A stretch of DNA of 64,000 bases from Prorocentrum cordatum. Lineage: Eukaryota > Sar > Dinophyceae > Prorocentrales > Prorocentraceae. The notes beneath the pieces are model-generated. The model did not search any database and was not told where the DNA came from. It saw nothing but the letters and a program-made list of their open reading frames with translations. The DNA is taken from NCBI GenBank assembly GCA_963575745.1, contig CAUYUJ010019949.1, forward strand, positions 372,001 through 436,000. The letters run 5' to 3'. A program made the position numbers and the translations under genes. Each line of letters opens with the position of its first letter. The first letter of the stretch is position 1. Positions 11,030 through 21,120 of this stretch are shown piece after piece.

Positions 11030-11580
11030 CATGGGGGTATTGCGGCCTCTGGGGCGCCCCCGGGACGGCTCCCGAGGGCGCCGGAGGCCGCCAATAAGAT
11101 CAAGAGGGCGCACAAGCCTCGAAATGTAGCTTGAAGACGCCGACGATGGCTCCAAGAGGGCTCCCGGGAGCCCCCGAGACAGCCCAAGAGGGCCCCAAAA
11201 GCCCTTCCAAGAGGGCCCCAAGAAGCAAAAATGATTTCGTTCCCTTTGGAGAACGTACATTTTTCAGGAATTCGCCTCTTGACCTTCCAGTGGAACGAAG
11301 ACGGCCCGAGAGGCCGCCAGGATCGCCCCAAGACAGCCCAAGAGGGTTCCAAGACAGCCTGCCAAAAGGGCCCCTGGCTAGCCCAAGAGGTCCCCAAGAC
11401 GGCCCAAGAGGGACCCAGGACGGCCCCAAGCAGGGGCCCAGAGAGGATGCCTTACGAACATTTCAAGCCCTCCGCCCCCAGAGGTCCCAAGGAGGCCCCA
11501 AGAGCCCCCCAAAACGCCCCTAAGAAGCCCCCCACAAACTTTCAAGAAACTCCCTAGAGGCCCCCTAACAGCCCCCTGAC
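11030..11580. repeat. CCCCAAGAGGGC-word satellite
   Basis: A dense run of GGCCCCAAGA / GGCCCAAGAGG words at irregular 11-15-bp spacing, interrupted near 11230-11300 by a less repetitive segment. Same word family as 9690-9965 in the opposite orientation. Confidence 0.65.
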
Positions 11581-11829
11581 CAGTCGCCCTCAGGTACTCT
11601 TCCCGCTCCCGAATCTCTCGGACCACTCTTCGCTTCCTGAGGCCCGCATTGGGGCCAGGGACCGTCAAACATTTACGACGAAACACCGGGCCCATTGAAG
11701 GTCTTCGGACTTCGGGCACACTTCAGGGACCCCGCGTTGAACAAGTCACGCTAGCGAATCTCTTGGACAGGATGACATACCAGTCCTGTGGAATGCGCTG
11801 GACTTCCAGGTCCCGACGTGTAGCGACCC

Positions 11830-12090
11830 GTGGTGGTGATGATACCGGTCATGGATTCGCGGCAGTGGCAGTGGCAATGGTAGTGGTATTGGTGGTGGTA
11901 CAGGCAGAGGTTAAACCAATGGCCGCTATAATGGTCGCGGAAAATGCAATCGTCGTGGATGGGGCGGTCGTGCCCACAATGGACATGGAATCGGAAGTGG
12001 TCGTGACCGCGGTGATGGCGGAAAGGGCGATGGTAGCCGTGGCGGCATTGGCGGTGTTGAGCGTGGTCGCGGGAGTGACTCGAACCTAAG
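11830..12090 (+). pseudogene. Glycine/arginine (RGG-like) coding remnant
   Basis: In one frame, from about 11850, the sequence reads IRGSGSGNGSGIGGGTGRG then a stop. It continues in the same frame with Gly/Arg/Asn-rich runs such as RGGIGGVERGRG to about 12090. This resembles the low-complexity tail of an RGG-type RNA-binding protein, but no folded domain precedes it and the frame is interrupted. It could equally be a GGT/CGT-biased repeat. Confidence 0.3.
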
Positions 12091-12121
12091 CGCGCGCAAA
12101 GCGCGCGCGGGGTTCCATGTG

Positions 12122-12161
<40 letters not shown>

Positions 12162-12200
12162 GAGAGAGAGAGAGAAACAAACAAACAAAAAAAAAAAACA
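12083..12200. repeat. GCGCGCGC hairpin with TATATA, (GA)n and A-rich run
   Basis: The hairpin AAGCGCGCGCAAAGCGCGCG at about 12088-12107 is followed by GGGGTTCC, then TGTGTATATATATAGAGAG, (GA)n and a CAAACAAAAAA run. A close relative of the hairpin plus TATATA part lies at 14296-14362, so this is a dispersed repeat boundary rather than a promoter. Confidence 0.6.
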
Positions 12201-12239
12201 AAAAAAAATGCGCCGGGCCCCCTTCTGAGGCGTCCTCCA

Positions 12240-13690
12240 CTTCATTCAGTCTCGTGTACGCTCCCAGTACCGCGCTTCCCGGCCTCCCAGGGAGCCCCCT
12301 CAATGCCCACAGACAGCCCAAGACGACACCAAAAAGCCCCCAGAACGTAAAAGAAAGGCCCAAGGCGCTCCCAAGCAACCCAGGATAGCGTTCGGGCGGC
12401 TCTCCAGGCTCCGAGGAGGCCTCCAAAAGACATCACGAGAGCTCCGAGAGGCCTCCCGAGAGCGCCTGGAGGACCTAAAATCGTAAATTTTAAGATTTTC
12501 AATTTATTTTGGCCTTCACCATGTCATGCTTCCGGCGCTCCAAGGCGGCCGAAGAGGCCCCCAAGACCGCCCTGAGACCGCCCAAGAGGCCCCCAAGACA
12601 GTCCCAAGACGGGCCAAAACGGCCCCAAGACTGCCGGGCGCCCCGGACAGCTCCAGACCAGAGGCCGCCAGAGACCTCCAAGAGGACTCTGGGACCCCCC
12701 AGAGGCCTCCGACACACCGCAGACCCCTGAGAGGCCCCCAAGAAAGCTCCCGAAACAGCCCAAGAGAGCTTCGAGAGCCGTCGCGAGAGAGCCCGAAGAA
12801 AGTTTGCCGGTATGATGTTTTCAACACCTTTTCCGCCTTCAAGCGTTTTCTGGCTTCCAGCGCTCCAAGACTGGGGAATTTGAAAAAATATTGAAATTCA
12901 GAAATTGTTTTTCCAAGCTCAACAAATGCGCGCCCCCTCCCCCCGGGGGTCCCACACCTTCCCGGAACATCTGCGGAACGCTCCCGGCACTGCGTTTCCC
13001 GACCTCCTGGGGAGCCCCCTCAATGCCCACAGACAGCCCAAGACGACACCAAAAAGCCCCCAGAACGTAAAAGAAAGGCCCAAGGCGCTCCCAAGCAACC
13101 CAGGATAGGGTTTGGGTGGCTCTCCAGGCTCTCAGGAGGCCTCTAAAAGACCTCAAGAGAGCTCCGAGAGGCCTCCCGAGAGCGCCTGGAGAACCTAAAT
13201 TCGTTAGTTGTCACTGTTTTGTTTTTAGGGTTTGGGGCTTTCTCACCATTTCATGCTTCCAACTCTCCAAGACGGTCGAAGAGGCCCCCAAGACCGCCCT
13301 GAGACCGCCCAAGAGGCCCCCAAGACGGCCCCAAGACGGGCCAAAACGGCCCCAAGACTGCCGAAGAGGCGCCCAGGACAGCTCCCGACCACCCCAGAAC
13401 AGGCCCAAGATGAGCCCAAGAGCGGGAGCAGGAAGCCTCCAGAGACTTCCGAGAGGACTCTGGGACCCCCCAGAAGCTTCCAACACACCCCAGACTTTTG
13501 AGAGGCCCCCAAGCAAGCTCCGACGAGGCCCCCCAAACAGCCAAGAGAGCTTCGAGAGCCGTTCCGAGAGAACCCGAAGAGGGTAGAATCGTTGTTTTCC
13601 AGTGGTGTTTGTCGACATGTTTCGCCTTCTCACGTTTTCCCGCTTTCAACGCTCCAGGACCGACAAAATAATAATTCCAGATTGTTGTTC
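12240..13690. repeat. ~720-bp direct tandem duplication of CCCCAAGAGG-type sequence
   Basis: The segment beginning CAATGCCCACAGACAGCCCA at 12301 recurs at 13021 (offset 720). A TCATGCTTCC landmark at 12524 recurs at 13251 (offset 727). About 90 bp after the first landmark is nearly identical in both units. The second half of each is the short-word satellite (GGCCCCCAAGACCGCC and variants). The unit is about 720-727 bp, with two copies. Apparent proteins in all six frames reflect the repeat. Confidence 0.85.
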
Positions 13691-14289
13691 TGTGTTTCTT
13701 GCTTTTTTTTCTCAAAGTGGAACTCCCTTTCCGTATCCTCTCTCTCGAGCCCCATCAAGACTTCCGGAATGCGGTTGAATTCTCGGACGCTGTCTTGGCA
13801 CTCTCTTGGATCGGCTTCGTGTCCTCTTCGCTGCCCTTGACATCTTTGTATGATGACATCCCATTATCCCATGAGTTGTAGCAGTGGAATGTTAGAGCTC
13901 GTGTTTTTTCAAACTCACCCTCTGCTTATTCATGCACGAAGACCGCGGGAGGCCTCCTAACAGACCGAGGCCTGAATGCAGAAAACGTCTAACCTACAGC
14001 CCAGGCGCTACAACTTGAAAAGACGGGAAATCCCACCGTTCTTTTTTTTCGAGCTCGCCCCGTCTACTCTTGCACAGCATACCACAATTAAGGCCCCAGG
14101 AAACAACCCAGAAAGCCTTCGAGGGCCCCAAATCGTTGAATGCCGAACGGCAATTAATGATGTTTGCGTTTCCGCAGTTCCCCTTGTATTATATACGATT
14201 TCGAGGCTTTCGCAGGGCCTTCGAGGGAGTCCCTGGATGCACGAAACGACAAGGATGAGATCCCATGTGTTCGCACATCAAGCCTAGCT
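13691..14289. other. No recognisable gene
   Basis: Lower-GC unassigned sequence. Short open frames without motifs. Confidence 0.4.
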
Positions 14290-14365
14290 AGAACTTGAGC
14301 GCGCGCGAAGCGTGCGCGATGGTTCTAGTATATGTATATGTGTATATATATATACATATATGAAA
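14290..14365. repeat. Second copy of the GCGCGCGC hairpin/TATATA repeat
   Basis: GAGCGCGCGCGAAGCGTGCG is followed by a GGTTCTAGTATATGTATATG stretch and (TA)n. It parallels 12083-12130. Confidence 0.55.
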
Positions 14366-14619
14366 AGTCATATTCGTAAGGGCTTCGCCCCCTGCCGCCG
14401 GCACCCCTCTCCGAAGCAGGGCCGTCTTGAAGCAATGCTGGAACCTCATGCGAGGACCACTGGTATTTGGCAAGAGAGATGTCGATCTTTCATTTTGGAC
14501 TTGCCCCCGCATGCTGTGCATTGGAGGCCCTCGTGTAATGACTGGGGCCTTCTTGAGGCTGGAGTGGGTAACATCGCGCGGCCGGGGCGACCTTCGGGCT
14601 CCTCGGCGTCTGCTCTAAG

Positions 14620-15100
14620 GGACCGAGGCCTCGGGGGGCGCGAGTGCGCCATAATTTTCAAGGAATCCTGGCCTCGGGTGCGCGAGTCTTGTGGAAGTTG
14701 CAAAGTACTTGTGGGATGTACGACGGTGTGTGGCCTCGGGACGCGAGCATGGCGTAATTTGCTGGGGTGAATGGCCTCGGTGACGCGAGTCTTGTTTCCT
14801 TTACGAGGGTTCAGGATTTTTGGGACGCGAACATCGCATACTTTACAAGGGTGTATGGCCTCGGGGCCGCAAGCATCGCGTAACTTACGGAGGTTTATGG
14901 CCTCGGGGGCGCAAGTATTGCGGAATTGAACGGTGTCGGGCATCGGGGGCGCACATATCGCGTAAGTTTCGAGGGCGTATGGCCCCAGAGGGCGCAAGTA
15001 GTGCATCATTTGCTAGGGTTTCTGGCCCCAGGGATTCGAATGTGCGTTTGCTGTGGTTTATGACCTCGGGGACGCGAGCATGGCGTAATTCTTGAGGCTT
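14620..15100. repeat. 42-bp minisatellite (about 11 units)
   Basis: A unit containing GGCCTCGGGGnCGCGAGCAT then CGCGTAATTTnC repeats with starts near 14625, 14670, 14732, 14773, 14815, 14857, 14899, 14940, 14981, 15022 and 15063, mostly 40-42 bp apart. Because 42 is a multiple of three, a 14-residue repeat runs open on both strands (GRKHRVTYGGLWPR on plus from about 14862). No homology recognised. Confidence 0.8.
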
Positions 15101-15204
15101 CGCAAATCCCCACCAGCATCGGCCTGCGCCTGTCCTAGCTAATTCGCCTAGTTCGCGTCCCGGACTTTGCTTTCGCCGCCTGACCGTCGTCTCGCGGCCG
15201 CGAC

Positions 15205-15250
15205 CGAAGAAAAAAATCCCCACCAGCCCATCTGGAAACGATTACCAGGT
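15205..15250. repeat. Dispersed motif CCCACCAGCCCATCyrGAAACG, copy 1
   Basis: An A-run followed by CCCCACCAGCCCATCTGGAA then ACG. Related copies occur at 31188-31240 and 61345-61395, each with a poly-A-like run just before. It is probably the conserved part of a dispersed element. Confidence 0.5.
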
Positions 15251-15599
15251 GAGTCGTTAATCAAGGACGCCTGGAAGCACGCGGTCGCGCAGCCGTTTTG
15301 GAAGCGTCAAAATTGGGTGGGCAGCACCTTGCGTCAGAAAACAAGGACCTCAAATGGCTTCGCGCAGTGCAGTTTAAGAGAGATCCGCGCAAGATTTGCC
15401 ATGGTGTTCCCGATAGCGTCTCTGGCGCAGGTGGCTGTATCTACGATCCGACGTCCTTGTCGCGCAGATTCGAATCGCATCCCGATTGACATCCTCGATC
15501 GTAGCCCTTGCGGCTTTTGCACTGACTTGTATCTTAAACTCGCGTGCGTTTCGGAAGCGCGGGCAGCAACGGTGAATTGGGAGATCTCTGGTAGCGAAG

Positions 15600-15958
15600 A
15601 GTGCGGGTGTTGTTGCTGGTGTTGTTGCTGCTGCTGGTGCTACTGCTGTTGGTGTTGCTGGTCTTGCTGCTGTTGGTGTTGCTGGTTCTCGTGCTGCTGG
15701 TGCTGCCAGTGCTGCCGCCGCTGCTGCGGGTGGTGGTGGTGGTGTTGTTGCTGGGCTGGTGCTGCTGGTGCTGCTGCTGGTGCTATTGCTGCTGGCGCTA
15801 TTACTGCTGGCGGTGGTGCGGGTGGTAGTGATGCTGCTGCTGGTGTTGCTGATTGTGCTGCTGCTGATGGTGGTGGTGCTGTTGGTGCTGTCGTTGCTGC
15901 CAGTGCTGTTACTGTTTGTTGTGCTGCTGTTGCTGCTGGTGATGGTGGTGATGGTAGC
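15600..15958. repeat. CTG/GTTGCTG-type trinucleotide-rich tract
   Basis: About 360 bp of imperfect TGCTGCTGGTG repeats, giving Cys/Trp, Leu/Val or Ala/Gly runs depending on frame and Gln/His runs on minus. Low complexity; not called as coding. Confidence 0.85.
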
Positions 15959-16009
15959 AGAATGCAGTGGAAAAACATTGCCTCGGAAGTGTTTTCTCTG
16001 ACGCTTCTT

Positions 16010-16335
16010 GGAGCCATCTCAAGGCTGTCCTGGGGTCCCCGCAGGGCCTCTTGGGGCAGTGTTGGGACTCTTTTTTAGTGTCTTGGGGTCCTTCGTGTTT
16101 TTTTTTTGTGTGTGTGTGTGTGGAGGTTTGGGAGGCCTATTGGGGCCGTCTAGGCCCCCATTAATCAAAAAGAGGGGGTCTTAATTGTCAATCCCCCCTC
16201 GGAGGCTCAAAAATGCCGTCTTGGAGCCCTCGTGGGCCGCTCTTGCAGCGCGCTTGGGCGCTCTTCGGGCCCTCTTGGGCCCCTCTAGGGCCCCTCTTGG
16301 GGCTCTCTTTGCCCCTCTTGCGGCACTGCGCTCTG
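16010..16335. repeat. CTTGGGGCCCC-word satellite with (TG)n
   Basis: Same degenerate word family as 9690-9965 (GCCCTCTTGGGCCCCTC and variants), with a short T-run/(TG)n at about 16100-16121. Confidence 0.6.
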
Positions 16336-16445
16336 CAGGTGATACAGGCGCGAGCGCCCTCCTGCAGGTGCCGACGCCGCCTTGCTCTGGCTCGCAAGCG
16401 CGCAGCGCGCAGCTCGGCATCGCGCTGCGATTCCGCCTTAACTAG

Positions 16446-16800
16446 ATGCGCAGGCACCCCGCTCGAGGCGGGCGCAGCCAGGCCTGGGCCCAGCACCGGC
16501 ACCTCACGGCGGGATCTGCGGCGTCCTGCTTGATTCCAAATCGGCACGCAAGCATTTGCCCCGTGGAGAGTTGGCTCGTCCGCCGGGACGGCGCGGCGCC
16601 AACGGGTCTGCTACCCCGGGGCGATTGTGGCCCCGTTCGTGGTGGAGGACCGCGGCTGCTTGGGCGAGGAAGCGCTGGCTCTGACGAGGCTGGTGGCGCC
16701 CGCGCAGGACATCGAGCGCTCTGCGGCCGTCTGGCGATTACACCAGTCGTTTGGGTGCGTCTTGCGCGCCGCGCCGCCGACGGGGGGGGGCGGCGACGCA
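16446..16800 (+). pseudogene. LINE-type polyprotein fragment
   Basis: The frame from 16627 reads GAIVAPFVVEDRGCLGEEA then LALTRLVAPAQD. This is the pattern (PFVVExxGxxGxxA) common at the end of reverse-transcriptase ORFs in non-LTR elements. The upstream neighbour in another frame is similarly GC3-rich, implying a frameshift near 16620. No catalytic residues remain. The frame continues as low-complexity Arg/Gly/Pro. Confidence 0.3.
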
Positions 16801-17283
16801 GGCGCCGGGTTGGGCAACTGGCGCCAGGAGGGGCCAGGAGGGGCAACCCTGGCGGGGGCTGGGCTGTCACGGAGACAACCTGGCGCTCGCGCCGGGCGCC
16901 GACTGACGGAGCCGGTGCCAGGCGGGCGCCGTGGCGCTGGCTTCTGCGCGGGGCCGCTGGAGCAGGGCGCCAGGGGCGCGCGGAGCGGTCGCGCGGCGCT
17001 GCTGGGCGCGCTGGCCGGGCGCCTGAAAGTGGGCTTGGCGCGGAGGCGGCTGGCGGGCGGGGCGCTCGGGGCCCCCCGCGGCGGGCTACCTTGTAGTCCG
17101 GGTCTGCACGGTGCTCCTGGGCATGCCAAGTTGCAAGGGGGTTGGCTGGCAGACCCCTTCCCCCATGGGAGCGACCGCTGTCCTAGACAGCGGGCCAACC
17201 CACAGGAAACCCCCTTTGAGGGGCGGCAGAGGTGTTTGCCGGCTCCCGATCAAAACGCTCCGGCCGCGGGGGAAACCCACGCG

Positions 17284-17321
17284 CTCCGCTGGAGGAGACG
17301 GAGGAGGAGGAGGCGGAGGAG

Positions 17322-17352
<31 letters not shown>

Positions 17353-17363
17353 TGGAGGAGGAA
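17284..17363. repeat. (GAG)n tract running into assembly gap
   Basis: Nearly pure GAG/GGA triplets up to the first N. The collapsed repeat probably caused the gap. Confidence 0.9.
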
Positions 17364-17463
17364 NNNNNNNNNNNNNNNNNNNNNNNNNNNNNNNNNNNNN
17401 NNNNNNNNNNNNNNNNNNNNNNNNNNNNNNNNNNNNNNNNNNNNNNNNNNNNNNNNNNNNNNN
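17364..17463. other. Assembly gap (100 N)
   Basis: Exactly 100 N, the usual placeholder for a gap of unknown size, so distances across it are not real. Reading frames that cross it are artefacts. Confidence 0.99.
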
Positions 17464-17669
17464 CTGAGACGGCGCTGTCTCCCATCCGCGCGGGCTTCCT
17501 CCATGTCGGCCTCGGGGAGCCGTTTTCGGGCCCAGGGACCATCGAACTTGGATCCAGGACGAAGCGCCCCCCCCCCCCCGCAGGTGAAGGGGTCGATGAT
17601 TGACAACATATCGTCGTCTGATGTCTGGGTCCCCCGAGGTCTCTGGAGGTCTCCGGAGGCCTCTAGAGA

Positions 17670-17955
17670 CCCACAGACAGGGAGGAGGACAGAGGAGGAG
17701 AGGGAGGTGGGGAGGCAAGAGAGAGGCGAAGGAGGACGAGTAGGATGAGGAGAGAAGGAGAAGGATGAGGAGGGAGGGCGGGAGGGCGGGAGGAGGGGGA
17801 GGAGGAGGAGGAGGAGGAGACGGTGGAGGAGGAGGGTGAAGAAGGAGGAGGTAGAGGAGGTTCGAGGATGAGCACCAGGAGGAGGGATGAGCAGGATGAA
17901 GATGAAGAAGGGGAGGCGGAGGAAGGGGAGGAGAAGCAGGAGGAGGAGGCCCCAC
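17670..17955. repeat. Long purine (GAGG/GAAG) tract
   Basis: About 285 bp almost wholly purine on plus (GAGGAGGAGG, GAAGAAGG), giving Glu/Arg/Gly-rich plus frames and Ser/Leu/Pro-rich minus frames. No gene. Confidence 0.9.
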
Positions 17956-18152
17956 TTGAAAAAAACATGTGGCTCAACAACACGACCAACCAGAGCCACA
18001 AAACCTTTCCGACACGACATCATTACGGCTGTGATTTAACGACATGTTATTTGCATTTACGTGCACGAGCACCCCCCAGCCAGGCACCAGACCACGCCGT
18101 AGCCCCGACGAGCCAGCGCGCCCGTCGACTCCGCCAACCGACCTCAACGGCG

Positions 18153-18300
18153 GTAGGACGCAAGTCCTGAGAAAGCCCCGAATGCGGGGGAACACCTCAG
18201 ACAGGGTCGCCACGTGTAGCTGGAGGCGTTAGGACGCAAAGTCCTGGGGAAGCCCCGAATGCGAGGGAACACCCCAGGCACAAGTCGCCACGTTGAACAG
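18153..18300. repeat. 76-bp tandem duplication
   Basis: AGGACGCAAGTCCTGaGaAA then GCCCCGAATGCG at 18155 recurs at 18231 (period 76). Each unit ends in GTCGCCACGT. Confidence 0.8.
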
Positions 18301-18474
18301 TACAGCCGAGCACATCGCGTACACATACACACACACACACACGGTTCCAGCGCCGACCAATTCACCCAGATTCTGCAGACGACCGCAACGACCGCCAACC
18401 ACCAACGACCATCTATGACCAGCAACCCATACGACAGCCCCAACAACGCAACGTGAACAAGTCAACTCTACACT

Positions 18475-19062
18475 GGCGAGGCACGGATCAAATTTCGAGA
18501 CGGGCTCGAAGGACGGGGGGGCAGGACGAACATTGCGCGCGCCTGCCAGGGGGGGGGGGTGAGGGGCAGGGGGGGGTAGGACGGCCACTACCCGCGCCCC
18601 CGCGGTCCGCCCTAGCTCGCCACCCCCACCATCCCCACGACGAAGGAGGAGCTTACCCGTACGCCGACAAGGCGGAACACAGGGCAAGCGTGACCGACCC
18701 CCACCACGACCAGCACCAGCACCACGCCCGGGGCTCGCCCCCACAGAGGGCACAGTGACCCCTAGCCATACAGTCGGGGCCCTGAAGAAGGAACCCTTCT
18801 CGTTTGGGAGGGGCTCCGCGTTCCTTAAGTGTTTCACAGCTTGCCTCAGGCTTCCCTTATGTTTTCGACAGGAAATCGAAGGTTAACTTATGGAAACAAG
18901 GGGCCTCGTTCCTTATTTAGGGTTCCTTTGGTCAACGCCCCGGCTGTAGCGGGACGAGGTGGGACAGCCAAGACTCCCGTTCGAAGTCGGCGCATGGAGG
19001 CCACCACGTGCGAGCCCCACCCATACAGCAACACGCCACCAGCACACCACAACGACCGACAG
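18475..19062. repeat. Large dispersed repeat, copy X, interrupted by a mariner-type MITE
   Basis: Positions 18475-18770 and 18947-19062 together align with 20049-20469. Shared landmarks are GAGGCACGGATCAAATTTCG, TAGGACGGCCACTACCCGCG, GTGACCCCTAGCCATA and AGTCGGCGCATGGAGGCCA. The only large difference is the 176-bp element at 18771-18946. Confidence 0.85.
18771..18946. mobile_element. mariner-type MITE, copy 1 (TA target duplication)
   Basis: Starts CAGTCGGGGCCCTGAAGAAG and ends in the inverted form (CAGCCGGGGCGTTGAC on the complement). Flanked by TA at 18769-18770 and 18947-18948. The related locus at 20342-20343 carries a single TA with no insert, i.e. the pre-insertion site. CAGT ends with a TA duplication are typical of Tc1/mariner-group elements. 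No transposase, so non-autonomous. Confidence 0.9.
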
Positions 19063-19064
19063 TA

Positions 19065-19241
19065 CAGTCGGGGCCCTGAAGAAGGAACCCTTTTCGCTGG
19101 GGAGGGGCTCCGTGTTCCTTAAGTGTTTCACAGCTTGCCTCAGGTTTTCCTTACGTTTTCGATCGGAAATCGAAATTTAACGTATGGAAAAAAAGGGGCC
19201 TCGTTCCTTATTTTGGGTTCCTTAGGTCAAGGTCCCGACTG
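19065..19241. mobile_element. mariner-type MITE, copy 2
   Basis: A 177-bp relative of copy 1 with strong identity throughout (AGTGTTTCACAGCTTGCCTC is shared in mid-element). Starts CAGTCGGGGCCCTG, ends CAGTCGGGACC on the complement, and is flanked by TA at 19063-19064 and 19242-19243. Confidence 0.9.
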
Positions 19242-19474
19242 TACACCAACACACCACCAACACACCACCACAACGACCGACAGCACCGACGGACTGACCA
19301 AGCCGAAGGTCGCAAGCGAAGCAAAGCAGGACGACTGAGTGCGAGAAAAGGTGGTGAAACACCACAGCCGCACGACTGTACCAAGTCGACGACGTAAGAT
19401 CATTCAACGACCAAGAGCAGGATACCACGCAGTATGGCACGACGAAACAGGACAAAGGCAAGGCGGGCCCTCGA

Positions 19475-19625
19475 GGGAAAGGTGGCCAGGAGCAGGGAAC
19501 GCACATCTCGAGCCCCGCACAAGTGGGGCTGGAAGGAGTGGGCAGGAGCCGGGTCCACACTTCCAACGCCTGCGCGGGGACCTGGGGAAAGATTGTCAGG
19601 AGCAGGGACCACACACCCAGGCACA
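19475..19625. repeat. Minisatellite GGTGGTCAGGAGCAGGGACC, first block
   Basis: Three diverged units of GGGAAAGGTGGyCAGGAGCA followed by CACAC and CGAGCCCC-type spacers. The family continues at 20634-21050. Confidence 0.65.
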
Positions 19626-19644
19626 ACAATGCCTGGTAGACAGA

Positions 19645-19805
19645 CAGTGACGTTTTGAATGCATGCTCCGCGCTCGGAACATGTATTAAAAGTAACGGGA
19701 TTCAGTGCTAAAGACAATGATGGATTTATGCGTTGATTTATTAATACATGAATCATGTATTAAACTCATTTGTTTTACGAATCCAATGTATTTTAAACTG
19801 CCCTG
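19645..19805. mobile_element. AT-rich mariner-like MITE, second family (copy 1)
   Basis: Begins CAGTGACGTTTTGAATGCAT and ends CTGCCCTG before TA (19806-19807). The end complement CAGGGCAGTTTAAAATACAT is an imperfect inverted match to the start. It shares GCATGCTCCGCG, a CATGTAT-rich interior and the ACTGCCCTGTA end with 58272-58409. The left TA appears mutated to GA. Confidence 0.6.
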
Positions 19806-20048
19806 TAGGCGGATCCAGCATCCACATACACCCCAACCCCCACAGCACCTTCAACAACCTCCAGCAGCGGCCAACGACGACCATCAGCAACGAAAATCAA
19901 CTATGGCCAGCAACGGCCGCCAGCGCTCGACGTACCAGCAACGCCCTACAGCGACCAACATCAAGCACCATCAACACCCAGCATCGCCCAACCACGACTG
20001 GCAACGACAGCCCCCCCTGAAGCAACGAAACCAAGTCGTCGCTACCCT

Positions 20049-20469
20049 GGTGAGGCACGGATCAAATTTCGAAGCGGGCTCGAAGGGCGGGGGGGGGGCA
20101 GGACGAGCACTGCCTGCGCCTGCCAGGGGGGATGGTGAGGGGCAGCGGAGGGGTAGGACGGCCACTACCCGCGTCCCCACGGTCCGCCCTTGCTCGCCAC
20201 CCCCTCCATCCCCAGAGCGGAGGAGAAGCTTACCCGAGCGCTTGAGGCAAAGCACAGGGCAAGCGCGACGAGTCCCACCACGACCATACTAGCACTAAGC
20301 CTGGGGCTCGCCCACACCGAGGGCGCAGTGACCCCTAGCCATAGCGGGACGAGGTAGGACCATCACGAATCCTACTTGAAGTCGGCGCATGGAGGCCAAG
20401 CAGCGCTGCCCCACCCACACACCATCACACCCAACATCCCACCAGCCCAACGACCAACGACACCGACAG
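20049..20469. repeat. Large dispersed repeat, copy Y, with empty TA site
   Basis: Paralogue of 18475-19062 without the mariner-type insertion. The sequence reads GACCCCTAGCCATAGCGGGA, with one TA at 20342-20343 where copy X has TA-element-TA. It serves as the in-window empty-site control. Confidence 0.9.
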
Positions 20470-20633
20470 GACAAGCAAGACCGCAGATGACAAGGAGCGA
20501 AGCAACGTGAGGGAGAGTCTGCAAGAGGATACGAAAGCACGTGACTACTCACCAGCAGCCGCAGAAGCCACAAAGCCTAGAAGGCAGAGGCCTCACAGAA
20601 CGACTATTGATGCAGGACAGGGAAATCGGGAGC

Positions 20634-21120
20634 TCTAGGGAAAGGTGGTCAGGAGCAGGGACCACACACCTAGAGCCCCGCCCAAGCAAAGAAGGAAAAA
20701 ACGAACAGGAGCAGGACCGACTGCCCACACCTGGCAGAGGACAGGAAAGGTGGTCAGGATCAAGGACCCCGCACCCAGTCCCAGATACAGGGGGCAGCCT
20801 GCCCCACCGTCTGGGCTCAGCGCGCTGCCGGCGCCGAAGGGAGCCCAGGTGTCTCCGAGTGGCCAGCCCGGCCGAAGTGGGCTCGAGGGAAAGGTGGTCA
20901 GGAGCAGGGCCACATACCTCGAGCCCCACTCGAAGGGAGCTGGGGAGAGGTGGGCAGGAGAGCCACACACCCGCGCTCCATAGGGCCTGGGGACAGGTGG
21001 TCAGGAGTAGGGACCACACACCCAGGCCCAGCCGAAGGGGGGGCAGCCTGCCCTCCAGCGGCTGGGCTCATCGCGTCGCGGCGAAGGGAGCCCGGCCGCC
21101 GCCGAGCGGCCAACCTGGCC
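20634..21120. repeat. Minisatellite GGTGGTCAGGAGCAGGGACC, second block
   Basis: Units with the core GGAAAGGTGGTCAGGAGCAG at about 20641, 20746, 20891, 20951 and 20993. A longer GGGGGCAGCCTGCCC...GAAGGGAGCCC segment is duplicated (20789-20855 and 21047-21095). Open frames result from composition. Confidence 0.7.

Noticed and set aside
12085-12135. TATATATA after a GC hairpin as a promoter or terminator
   Set aside because: Recurs with the same flanks at 14.3 kb and is not next to any gene; better explained as a dispersed repeat.
14620-15100. Regularly spaced repeats that could be mistaken for a CRISPR array
   Set aside because: Units are contiguous and degenerate with no unique spacers, no leader and no cas genes; a minisatellite.
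15601-16078. Cys/Trp-rich frame suggestive of a metallothionein-like protein
   Set aside because: Arises from TGCTGCTGGTG repeats; no defined CxC spacing.
17086-18023. Long Ser/Leu/Pro and Glu/Arg frames spanning the N gap
   Set aside because: Translation of purine tracts and unknown bases; not evidence of a gene.
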